This document shows positions 1 to 6,209 of a DNA stretch of 7,099 nt, one piece after another (the stretch's first letter is position 1; each line of letters opens with the position of its first letter). Below the pieces are notes generated by a model that saw only the letters and a list, made by a program, of their open reading frames with translations, was not told where the DNA came from and made no database searches. The DNA is from an uncultured Lysobacteraceae bacterium (GTDB lineage: Bacteria > Pseudomonadota > Gammaproteobacteria > Xanthomonadales > Rhodanobacteraceae). The position numbers and the translations under genes were made by a program. Location of the stretch: positions 1 to 7,099 of the forward strand of contig CAMLLF010000204.1 in the NCBI GenBank assembly GCA_946480705.1, read 5' to 3'.

Positions 1-324
1 GGCTCCCCCGATGAGGCCGACGACCGCCGTCAGGCCGAGAAGCACGAGCAGATCGGCCATGAACTGGACGCGCAGGAGGCCCTGATCGTGCCCGACTTCG
101 TCGACGCCCTCGATGCGGCCCGTCGCGAAGCGACCGTTCTCCTGCACGCGTGCCAGATAGGACTGGGTACGGTTGCTCTGGTTCGTCGCCATGAACAACG
201 CGACGATGCCGGCCGAGACGAGCAGGCCCAGCGTCATCGCGATCATCAGTTCGATCAGCGTCAGACCGCGCTGGCGGTCGAAGCGCTGCATCGCCGCTGC
301 GGTGATGCGAGTCATTTCGCTCAT
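1..324 (-). CDS. pilW: PilW-like type IV minor prepilin, 3' part off the left edge
   Basis: Only the first 108 codons are visible. The protein should be a minor pilin of the type IV pilus tip/priming complex, processed and N-methylated by PilD in the inner membrane. The N-terminus has a basic leader ending RQRG (cleavage after Gly20), then LTLIELM with the required Glu at mature position +5 (residue 25) and a hydrophobic helix to about residue 45. The following SYLARVQENGRFA (56-68) fits the PilW family. The first mature residue is Leu, where Phe is usual. The start ATG at 324 overlaps the pilV stop as ATGA; a second ATG at 315 is possible. After residue 68 the sequence stops resembling PilW: I cannot find the expected D.R.AGY-like segment, and a second hydrophobic stretch (91-106) appears. 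The call is firm for the N-terminus and uncertain for the rest. Confidence 0.75.
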   Translation of the reverse strand, partial: MSEMTRITAAAMQRFDRQRGLTLIELMIAMTLGLLVSAGIVALFMATNQSNRTQSYLARVQENGRFATGRIEGVDEVGHDQGLLRVQFMADLLVLLGLTAVVGLIGGA

Positions 325-833
325 GGCTGGAATACCCACGCAAACGTCTGGTTATTGGTACCGGTGCCGGCGTTCAGCGACGACTCGGCCCAGGTGATCG
401 TGATCGTGCAGAGGCCGTTGTACGGCGCGCGGTTGACGATCTGCGACGCCGTCGGCGCGGTCGCGCCCGCATTCAGCGCGCAGTTGATCCGCGCGGTCGG
501 CGACGGCAGGAACTGCTGCAGCGAGCGGCTCCAGAGCACGCTGTCGCGCGTGACGATCTCGTTGACCGTGCAGCCCGTGCCGCAGCCTGGCACCGCACCG
601 CCGATGGGGTACGCGAGGTTGTAGCCGTTCGCCCACAGCGCCGGCATGTTCAGGCGCATGCGGTCGGCCATCGATTGCGCGAGAAAGCCGGCCTGGCTGC
701 GCAGGTACGACGAATGATTGGTGCGCACCGATACCATCAGCAGGCCGGCCATGCCCATGAGGCCGACGCTGAAGATGACCAGCGCGATCATGACTTCGAG
801 CAGCGAGAAACCGCGATGTAGACGACGCGTCAT
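321..833 (-). CDS. pilV: PilV-like type IV minor prepilin
   Basis: A 170-residue minor pilin. In Pseudomonas PilV joins the FimU-PilV-PilW-PilX subcomplex that primes pilus assembly. A very short basic leader, MTRRLHRG, is cut after Gly8. The mature protein starts FSLLEVMIALVIFSVGLMGM, with Glu at +5 and the G-x-x-G-M-A-G-L-L pattern typical of PilV. Four cysteines (84, 88, 118, 142) in the periplasmic head could form disulfides. The reading frame is open further upstream to 893, but ATG 833 is chosen because the prepilin leader starts there and a strong GGGGAG Shine-Dalgarno (839-844) lies 5 bases before it, inside the end of the upstream gene. Only one base separates this ATG from the fimT-like stop, and its own stop overlaps the pilW start, so the three genes are probably coupled. 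Length is close to the family norm of about 170-190. Confidence 0.9.
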   Translation of the reverse strand: MTRRLHRGFSLLEVMIALVIFSVGLMGMAGLLMVSVRTNHSSYLRSQAGFLAQSMADRMRLNMPALWANGYNLAYPIGGAVPGCGTGCTVNEIVTRDSVLWSRSLQQFLPSPTARINCALNAGATAPTASQIVNRAPYNGLCTITITWAESSLNAGTGTNNQTFAWVFQP

Positions 834-834
834 G

Positions 835-1410
835 TCAGCTCCCCGGGCAGGCCAACGCGGACGAGCCGGTTGTGTTTTTGTGCGATGACGCACTGCCGCT
901 GGCGCGGACGCGGACGCGGCGGGACTTGGCGGCTTCGCCGGTCGGGAAGCAGACGTTCATGTCGAACCCGGACGAGGCAAGCGCGCCGTTGATATTGAAG
1001 ACCACGCGGCCGCTGCCGCCGGCGCCGGTGTTGTTCGCGAACACCTTGTACTGCGTGTCCAGCGCTTCGGTCGTCGAAATGAGTTCGTCGGCTGCGTCGA
1101 AGTTGCCTTCGCCGGTCGTGTCGGCGATGACCTGCCAGCCGGTGCTCCAGTCCGCAGTGTTGCTGGCGGACACCACTGCGACCGGCCTGCCGCGGCGGAC
1201 CGCTTCCGAACGGGCGGTCGCCAGGGACGTGACCAGGTCGTTGGTGTAGTTGGACACGTTGGTATTGCGGATGGTGCTGCGGAACGACGGCAGCGCGAGC
1301 CCGACCAGGATCGCCAGGATGGCCATCGAGATGAACAGCTCCAGCAAGGTGAAGCCGCGCTCGGCCTTCAGCCCCCGAAGACTTCTGTCGCGCCGATAGA
1401 GAAATGCCAT
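835..1410 (-). CDS. FimT/FimU-like GspH-family minor pseudopilin
   Basis: A 191-residue prepilin, first gene of the minor pilin operon. The 19-residue leader ends KAERG; the mature protein starts FTLLELFISMAILAILVGLA with Glu at +5 (residue 24) and an intact hydrophobic helix to about residue 41. The segment DLVTSLATARSEAVRRGRPV (58-77) and GWQVIAD (91-97) are typical of the GspH/FimT domain. Cysteines 154 and 188 may pair in the head. ATG 1410 is preferred over the longer open frame because an AGAGGG Shine-Dalgarno (1415-1420) precedes it. Pseudomonas has two such genes (fimT and fimU); only one is visible here. Position before pilV suggests the FimU role in tip priming. FimT in Legionella binds DNA during natural transformation through a C-terminal GRxR motif; the corresponding stretch here seems to read RVRVRASGSAS, so that function is unproven. 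The family is certain, the exact name is not. Confidence 0.88.
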   Translation of the reverse strand: MAFLYRRDRSLRGLKAERGFTLLELFISMAILAILVGLALPSFRSTIRNTNVSNYTNDLVTSLATARSEAVRRGRPVAVVSASNTADWSTGWQVIADTTGEGNFDAADELISTTEALDTQYKVFANNTGAGGSGRVVFNINGALASSGFDMNVCFPTGEAAKSRRVRVRASGSASSHKNTTGSSALACPGS

Positions 1411-1414
1411 AAGT

Positions 1415-1420
1415 CCCTCT
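1415..1420 (-). promoter_or_regulatory. Ribosome binding site of the fimT-like gene
   Basis: On the minus strand AGAGGG lies 4 bases before ATG 1410. It fixes the start of the first minor pilin gene and argues against the longer open frame that runs upstream through the gap. Confidence 0.7.
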
Positions 1421-1456
1421 GCGAAGACGAAATAGCGCACGGCTATCCGATGCTCG

Positions 1457-1485
1457 AAACTATTCGCCACCCGCCGGACAGGCAA
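1457..1485 (-). promoter_or_regulatory. Candidate sigma-70 promoter of the minor pilin operon
   Basis: On the minus strand TTGCCT (1480-1485, 4 of 6 matches to the -35 consensus) is followed after exactly 17 bases by TAGTTT (1457-1462, 3 of 6 matches to -10). The -10 ends 46 bases before the ATG at 1410, a reasonable leader length. The -10 match is weak, so an activator may be needed; Pseudomonas uses AlgR and Vfr for its minor pilin operon, but I could not recognise a clean site for either. I saw no sigma-54 GG/GC element. Confidence 0.35.
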
Positions 1486-1486
1486 G

Positions 1487-1500
1487 GCGCAGCGCTGCGC
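1487..1500. promoter_or_regulatory. Perfect 14-base palindrome upstream of the candidate -35
   Basis: GCGCAGCGCTGCGC equals its own reverse complement and sits one base upstream of the putative -35 box of the pilin operon. Its symmetry and place would suit a dimeric regulator, but it is built only of GC-rich words common in this genome, so it may be chance. Confidence 0.3.
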
Positions 1501-1545
1501 GAGGTAGCAAACGTCGGATGAACGGGCGGCCCGGCCGCCGGCTTC

Positions 1546-1639
1546 GGACCGGGGTGCCGGGTGCTGCAGGGAGCCGCGAAACGTCGAGGCTCCGGCGGCG
1601 CGGTCGCGCACCGTCCGAGGTCGGGCACCCAGGCGGTCC
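1546..1639. other. Branched inverted-repeat structure, possible structured RNA
   Basis: GGACCG (1546-1551) pairs with CGGTCC (1634-1639), and directly inside it GGGTGCC (1552-1558) pairs with GGCACCC (1624-1630), leaving a 3-base bulge (1631-1633). This makes a 13-pair stem. Inside are two hairpins: GGAGCC/GGCTCC (1570-1575 with 1588-1593) and CGGT/ACCG (1601-1604 with 1610-1613, five-base loop). The result is a three-way junction. It does not fit a tRNA or any riboswitch I know. It could act in the ispH 3' end, in a long pilin leader, or be a chance product of high GC. Confidence 0.3.
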
Positions 1640-1683
1640 ACGGGTGGAGGCGAGTCGCGAGACGCGCAGGACACGCCGATTCC

Positions 1684-1702
1684 AAAACCACCGGGACGGC
1701 GG
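1684..1702 (-). terminator. Weak intrinsic terminator candidate after ispH
   Basis: Read on the minus strand, CCGCCG and CGGTGG form a six-pair stem (one G-U pair) with a three-base loop, followed at once by TTTT and then GGAA. It lies about 55 bases after the ispH stop. The T run is short, so efficiency is uncertain. Confidence 0.4.
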
Positions 1703-1710
1703 CCTAGGCG

Positions 1711-1750
1711 GTCCTCGTAAGGACGCACGGCCGGGCACGGCGCCCGGCCG
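1711..1750 (-). terminator. Strong GC hairpin plus a small second hairpin just after ispH stop
   Basis: CGGCCGGGC (1728-1736) and GCCCGGCCG (1742-1750) form a perfect nine-pair stem with a five-base loop, starting 7 bases after the ispH stop codon. Three bases further on, GTCCT/AGGAC (1711-1715 with 1720-1724) forms a second five-pair hairpin. No T run follows either, so this may be an RNA 3'-end stabiliser or part of a composite terminator with the T-bearing hairpin at 1684-1702. Confidence 0.5.
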
Positions 1751-1757
1751 CAGTGGA

Positions 1758-2708
1758 TCAGGAAACGAGCTGGATGCGCAGCTCGCGCGGCAGCGCGAAG
1801 GTGATGGTCTCGGCGGCGCCGGAGAGTTCGCGGACCGCGCGGCCGCCGGCGGCCTGCAGCCGTCCGATGACGTCCCTGACCAGGGTTTCCGGCGCCGAGG
1901 CGCCGGCGGTCACGCCGATGCGCGTGCGGCCGACCAGCCATTCGTCGCGGATGTCGTCGGCACCGTCGATCAGATGGGCCGGAACGCCCTGCTTCTCGGC
2001 GAGTTCGCGCAGCCGGTTCGAGTTGGAACTGTTGACCGAGCCGACGACGAGCACGAGGTCGCACTGCTGGCCGAGTTCGCGAACGGCGTCCTGGCGGTTC
2101 TGCGTCGCGTAGCAGATGTCGTCGTGGCGCGGGCCGAGGACCTTCGGAAAATGCGTGCGCAGCGCGTCGATGACGGCCTTGGTGTCGTCGACCGACAGCG
2201 TGGTCTGCGTGACGTAGGCGATATGCTCGGGGCTGCGCGGCTTGAGCCGGGCGACGTCTTCGGGCGTCTCGACGAGATAGATCTCGCCGACCGCGCCGGA
2301 CTGCATCCACTGTCCGAGCGTGCCTTCGACCTCGGGATGCCCCGCGTGACCGATCAGCACGACGTCGCGTCCGGCCTTGCAGTGGCTCGACACCTCGATG
2401 TGCACCTTCGTGACCAGCGGACAGGTCGCGTCGAACACGCGCAGCCCGCGCCGGTCGGCCTCGGCGCGCACGGCCTTGGACACGCCGTGGGCGCTGAAGA
2501 TCACGGTCGCGTCGTCGGGCACCTCGTCGAGTTCGTCGACGAACACGGCACCGCGCGCGCGCAGGCCTTCGACGACGAACCGGTTGTGCACGACTTCGTG
2601 CCGCACGTAGATCGGCGCGCCGAACACTTCGAGCGCGCGCTCGACGATCTCGATGGCGCGGTCGACACCGGCACAGAAACCGCGTGGATTGGCTAGCAAT
2701 ACTTCCAT
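1758..2708 (-). CDS. ispH: 4-hydroxy-3-methylbut-2-enyl diphosphate reductase (IspH/LytB)
   Basis: The last enzyme of the MEP pathway, reducing HMBPP to IPP and DMAPP in the cytosol with an oxygen-sensitive iron-sulfur cluster. At 316 residues it is the same length as E. coli IspH. The three cluster cysteines are present: Cys12 in NPRGFCAGV, Cys96 in DATCPLV and Cys199 in [11 protein letters not shown]. Substrate residues are also visible: His41 in HEVVHN, His74 in SAHGV, His124 and Glu126 in HPEVEGT, Thr167 in VTQTT, and [10 protein letters not shown] (224-233). ATG 2708 is chosen because [14 protein letters not shown] is the usual N-terminus; the frame is open to 2771 but that would overlap lspA. 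No good Shine-Dalgarno precedes the start, so it may depend on translation from lspA, 34 bases away. It is the last gene of the housekeeping cluster. Confidence 0.97.
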   Translation of the reverse strand: MEVLLANPRGFCAGVDRAIEIVERALEVFGAPIYVRHEVVHNRFVVEGLRARGAVFVDELDEVPDDATVIFSAHGVSKAVRAEADRRGLRVFDATCPLVTKVHIEVSSHCKAGRDVVLIGHAGHPEVEGTLGQWMQSGAVGEIYLVETPEDVARLKPRSPEHIAYVTQTTLSVDDTKAVIDALRTHFPKVLGPRHDDICYATQNRQDAVRELGQQCDLVLVVGSVNSSNSNRLRELAEKQGVPAHLIDGADDIRDEWLVGRTRIGVTAGASAPETLVRDVIGRLQAAGGRAVRELSGAAETITFALPRELRIQLVS

Positions 2709-2742
2709 GACGTGGTCGGGACCGGCGCTGACGGAACGCCGA

Positions 2743-3261
2743 TTATCGCCCCTGCCCCTCCGCTTTCCCACTGCGCAGACTCAACAGCGCCAGCAGCACC
2801 GCCCCGACGGAAATGGCCGAGTCGGCCACGTTGAAGGTCGGAAATGCCCAGTCGCCGTGATAGACCTGGATGAAGTCGACGACGTGGCCGTAGCGCAGCC
2901 GGTCGATGAGGTTGCCGATCGCGCCGCCGACAACGAGCGCGAGCGGCAGCGCCGTGAGCCAGTCACGCCGTGGCGTACGCGACAGCCACACGGTCAGCAC
3001 GACGCTGATGCCGACGGCGAGCACGCCGAACCCCCAGCGCTGCCAGCCGCCCGCGTCGGCGAGAAAGCTGAAGGCCGCACCGGTGTTGTACGCGAGATTC
3101 CAGTTGAGGATTCCCGCGATCGCCGGAATCGGCACGCCTTCCTGCAGATGGGTCAGAACGACATGCTTGGTCCATTGGTCGAGCGCGACGAGCGCGGTCG
3201 ACAGCCACAGCCAGACCAGCGCATTCGCGCCGCGCGGCAGCGACGAGGCGAGCGCGGCCAT
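2743..3261 (-). CDS. lspA: Lipoprotein signal peptidase II (LspA)
   Basis: An inner-membrane aspartyl protease that removes the signal peptide from diacylglyceryl-modified prolipoproteins, acting after Lgt. The 172 residues give four hydrophobic segments (about 14-29, 46-67, 76-94 and 146-162, with a further one around 102-119). Family motifs are all present: DQWTK (28-32), NTGAAFSF (59-66), [10 protein letters not shown] (112-121) with HVVDF (126-130), and FNVADS (143-148). Asp129 and Asp147 match the catalytic pair. The start ATG at 3261 overlaps the ileS stop by one base (TGATG), which implies translational coupling to ileS. This ileS-lspA order is widespread in proteobacteria. The fkpB gene found downstream in E. 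coli and Pseudomonas is not present here; ispH follows directly. Confidence 0.97.
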   Translation of the reverse strand: MAALASSLPRGANALVWLWLSTALVALDQWTKHVVLTHLQEGVPIPAIAGILNWNLAYNTGAAFSFLADAGGWQRWGFGVLAVGISVVLTVWLSRTPRRDWLTALPLALVVGGAIGNLIDRLRYGHVVDFIQVYHGDWAFPTFNVADSAISVGAVLLALLSLRSGKAEGQGR

Positions 3262-6206
3262 CAGAAATACCGCCGCTGTTCGCCGCCGCCGTCGACGTTG
3301 TCGACGCAGCGCCCGCAGAGTTCGGGATGTGCCGCGTGGCGGCCGACATCGGCGCGATAGTGCCAGCAGCGCACGCACTTGGTCGCGCCGCTCGCCTTCG
3401 CGACGATCCAGACTTCGTGATCGGCGAGATCGGCCTTCGCAGCGAGCGTGGTCGGCGCCGCCTCGTCGTCGACGAACGATTCGAAACCGAGCTTGGCCGC
3501 GACGATGTCGTAGGCCGGGCGGTCGCGCAGCGCCTCGATCGACAGCGACGAGGTGATGAAGCCGAAGCGCAGTTCGTCGGCGACTTCGGCGAAGCGCTCG
3601 CGCTGGTCGGCGTCGACGTAGAGCGTGACCTCGGCTTCGAGCGACGCGCCGATGACGCCGAGCACGCGCATGCCCTCGAGCACCTTGGATGTCGCCGAGC
3701 GGATCGCGAGCAGGTCGGCCCACCACTGCCGCTGCTGCGGCGACGCCTGCGTGGCCGCGAGCTCCGTGTAGAACGTCTCGAACAGCACGGATTCGTCGCG
3801 CTCGCCGGGCATTTCCGCCCAGATTTCCTCGGCCGTGAAGCTCAGGATCGGCGCGAGCCAGCGTACGAGCGCCTCGAGAATGCGGTACATCGCGCTTTGC
3901 GCCGAGCGCCGGCCGTGGCTGGCCGTCGGCATGGTGTAGAGGCGATCCTTCGTGATGTCGAGATAGAGCGCGCCCATCTCGTTCGTGCAGAAGTTCTGCA
4001 CGCGCTGCACGATTTCGGGGAAGTCGTAGCGCTCGTACGCGGCGATGACGGCCTGCTGCGCGTCATGCGCCTGCTGCACGGCCCACTGGTCGAGCAGCAG
4101 CGAGTCGGCGACCGCGACGAGATGCTGCGCCGGCTCGAAGCCGTGCAGGTTGCCGAGCAGGAACCGCGCCGTGTTGCGGATGCGTCGATACGCGTCGGCG
4201 ACGCGCTTGAGGATCTCGTTCGACATCGACATTTCGTTGCGATAGTCGGTCGAAGCGACCCAGAGGCGCAGGATGTCCGCGCCGTAGTTCTTCATCACGT
4301 CCTGCGGCTCGACGCCGTTGCCGAGCGACTTGGACATCTTGCGGCCGTGCTCGTCGACGGTGAAGCCGTGCGTGAGCACCTCGTCGTAAGGCGCGTGGCG
4401 GTACATCGCCGTCGAGGTCAGCAGCGAGGAATGAAACCAGCCGCGATGCTGGTCGGAACCTTCGAGATACATGACCTTGTCGTCGGGCCCGTCGGTCGCG
4501 AGTTCGGACCGCTCGGCCAGCACGCCGCGATGCGTGACGCCCGAATCGAACCAGACGTCGAGCACGTCGGAGACCTTCTCGTACTGCGCGGCCTCGTCGC
4601 CGAGCAGTTCGGCGATGTCGAGCGCGTACCACGCGTCGATGCCGCCCTGCTCCATGCGCCTGGCCACTTCCTCGAACAGCTCGACGCTGCGCGGATGCGG
4701 CAGCTGGGTCGCCTTGTCGACGAACAGCGTGATCGGCACGCCCCAGGTGCGCTGGCGCGAGATGCACCAGTCCGGGCGGCCGGCGATCATGCTCGTGATG
4801 CGTTCCTCGCCCCAGGCCGGAATCCAGCGAACCTGCTTGATCGCAGCCAGCGCGTCGGCGCGCAGGCCGGCCTTTTCCATGCTGATGAACCACTGCGGCG
4901 TCGCGCGGAACGCCACCGGCGTCTTGTGGCGCCAGCAGTGCGGATAGCTGTGCTGGATCTTCAGCGATGCGAGCAGCTTGCCGCGCTCGGCGACGAGATC
5001 GACGATCGCGTCATTCGCCTTCCAGATGTACATGCCTTCCACGAGCGGCGTGCCCGGCAGATAGACGCCGTTGCCGCCGACCGGGTTCAGCACCGACGGA
5101 CTGTACTTGTCCACGAGTCCATATTTCTGACCCACTGCGAAGTCCTCGACGCCGTGACCCGGCGCCGTGTGCACCGCACCGGTACCGTCTTCGGCCGACA
5201 CGTGGTCGCCGACGAGGATCGCGACCTGGCGGTCGGCATAGAACGGATGCTGCAGCAGCTGATGGTCGAGCGCACTGCCCTGCACCGCATTGCCGTGCAC
5301 GACGGCGACGCCGTCTGCGGCGCTGCCGTAGCGCGCCGCGCAGCGGTCGGCGAGCGCCGCGGCGACGACGAGCAGCACGCGGCGGCCCTCGCGCGCGGGA
5401 CCTTCGATCAGACGGTATTCGAGTTCCGGCCCGAGCGTGACCGCGAGGCTGGCCGGCAAGGTCCACGGCGTCGTCGTCCAGATCGGCACGGCGACGATCG
5501 CGTCGATGTCGGACGCGACGCCGAACGACGCGAGCACCGCGGCCGGACTGACGACGTCATACGCCACGTCGATCGCCGGCGAAGTCTTGTCGGCATATTC
5601 GATCTCGGCTTCGGCCAGCGCCGAGCCGCAGTCGAAGCACCAGTGCACCGGCTTGAAGCCGCGCGTCACGTGGCCGTTGGCATAGATCGTCGCGAGCGCG
5701 CGCACCATGTCGGCTTCGAACTTCGCGTCCATGGTGCGGTAGGGGTTGTCCCAGTCGCCGAGCACGCCGAGCCGCTTGAAGTCCGTGCGCTGCAGGTCGA
5801 TCTGCTGGCTCGCGTATTCGCGGCACTTCTGCCGGAATTCGACGGCGTCGACCTTCTGGCCGACCTTGCCGATCTTCTTCTCGACGGCGATCTCGATCGG
5901 CAGGCCGTGGCAGTCCCAGCCCGGCACGTACGGCGAGCGATAGCCGGCCATGAGCTTGGACTTGACGACCGTGTCCTTGAGAATCTTGTTCAGCGCATGC
6001 CCCAGATGGATCACGCCGTTCGCATACGGCGGGCCGTCGTGCAGCACGAACGCGCGCGGGCGCGACGCGGTCTTTTCCTGGATCTGGTGATAGCGCCGCT
6101 TCGCTTCCCAGTCGGCCAGCATGGCCGGTTCGCGCTTGGCGAGGTCTGCCTTCATGGCGAAGCGGGTTTCGGGCAGGTTGATCGTGTTCTTGTAGTCGGT
6201 CGTCAC
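3261..6206 (-). CDS. ileS: Isoleucyl-tRNA synthetase, zinc-type
   Basis: A cytosolic class I synthetase that charges tRNA-Ile and hydrolyses mischarged Val-tRNA. At 981 residues it is some 40 longer than E. coli IleS. Domains in order: Rossmann core with HLGH (67-70) after PPYANG, CP1 editing domain with TTTPWTLP (244-251) and [16 protein letters not shown] (341-356, catalytic Asp355), [12 protein letters not shown] (480-491), KMSKS (623-627), the helical anticodon-binding region, and a C-terminal zinc finger with Cys944, Cys947, Cys964 and Cys967. This layout is the ordinary bacterial IleS1 type rather than the mupirocin-resistant IleS2 type. The start is GTG 6206: the canonical [13 protein letters not shown]-terminus begins there, GGAG (6215-6218) lies 8 bases before it, and the next Met is residue 18. 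Only 3 bases separate it from the ribF stop. Confidence 0.98.
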   Translation of the reverse strand: MTTDYKNTINLPETRFAMKADLAKREPAMLADWEAKRRYHQIQEKTASRPRAFVLHDGPPYANGVIHLGHALNKILKDTVVKSKLMAGYRSPYVPGWDCHGLPIEIAVEKKIGKVGQKVDAVEFRQKCREYASQQIDLQRTDFKRLGVLGDWDNPYRTMDAKFEADMVRALATIYANGHVTRGFKPVHWCFDCGSALAEAEIEYADKTSPAIDVAYDVVSPAAVLASFGVASDIDAIVAVPIWTTTPWTLPASLAVTLGPELEYRLIEGPAREGRRVLLVVAAALADRCAARYGSAADGVAVVHGNAVQGSALDHQLLQHPFYADRQVAILVGDHVSAEDGTGAVHTAPGHGVEDFAVGQKYGLVDKYSPSVLNPVGGNGVYLPGTPLVEGMYIWKANDAIVDLVAERGKLLASLKIQHSYPHCWRHKTPVAFRATPQWFISMEKAGLRADALAAIKQVRWIPAWGEERITSMIAGRPDWCISRQRTWGVPITLFVDKATQLPHPRSVELFEEVARRMEQGGIDAWYALDIAELLGDEAAQYEKVSDVLDVWFDSGVTHRGVLAERSELATDGPDDKVMYLEGSDQHRGWFHSSLLTSTAMYRHAPYDEVLTHGFTVDEHGRKMSKSLGNGVEPQDVMKNYGADILRLWVASTDYRNEMSMSNEILKRVADAYRRIRNTARFLLGNLHGFEPAQHLVAVADSLLLDQWAVQQAHDAQQAVIAAYERYDFPEIVQRVQNFCTNEMGALYLDITKDRLYTMPTASHGRRSAQSAMYRILEALVRWLAPILSFTAEEIWAEMPGERDESVLFETFYTELAATQASPQQRQWWADLLAIRSATSKVLEGMRVLGVIGASLEAEVTLYVDADQRERFAEVADELRFGFITSSLSIEALRDRPAYDIVAAKLGFESFVDDEAAPTTLAAKADLADHEVWIVAKASGATKCVRCWHYRADVGRHAAHPELCGRCVDNVDGGGEQRRYF

Positions 6207-6209
6207 GGT

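Larger units (their letters stand above)
1411..1757. other. Intergenic region between ispH and the pilin operon
   Basis: This 347-base gap contains no convincing gene: the open frames across it are Arg/Pro/Gly-rich, as expected by chance in GC-rich DNA, and have no recognisable motif. From the ispH side it holds terminator-like hairpins (1684-1750), a branched inverted-repeat structure (1546-1639), a 14-base palindrome (1487-1500), a candidate promoter (1457-1485) and the fimT-like ribosome binding site (1415-1420). It separates the housekeeping operon from the pilin operon, so separate transcription is likely. Confidence 0.7.

Noticed and set aside
88..624. Plus-strand open frame across pilW and pilV
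   Set aside because: It is antisense to two clear prepilin genes and has no motif of its own.
1421..1450. Possible AlgR-type site (TTTCGTC-like) before the fimT-like gene
   Set aside because: The match to the known AlgR consensus is partial, and it would lie downstream of the candidate promoter.
1525..1539. GGCGG/CCGCC inverted repeat
   Set aside because: A five-pair GC-only stem with no neighbouring T run; too common in such GC-rich DNA to be called a feature.
1546..1639. The branched structure as a tRNA
   Set aside because: The stem lengths, lack of T-loop and anticodon-loop sequences and absence of a 3' acceptor pattern do not fit a tRNA.
1443..1738. Two overlapping small minus-strand frames (82 and 92 codons) in the gap
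   Set aside because: Both are Arg/Pro/Ser-rich, without a ribosome binding site or family motif, and overlap each other in different frames, as expected by chance in GC-rich DNA.
1518..2696. Long plus-strand open frame of 392 codons
   Set aside because: It lies opposite ispH and mirrors its codon pattern. The translation is low-complexity (Arg, Asp, Gly, Val) with no recognisable domain, while the minus strand encodes a complete IspH.
4967..5466. Arg-rich open frames on both strands inside ileS
   Set aside because: They are out-of-frame shadows of the ileS editing domain; only the 981-residue frame carries synthetase motifs.
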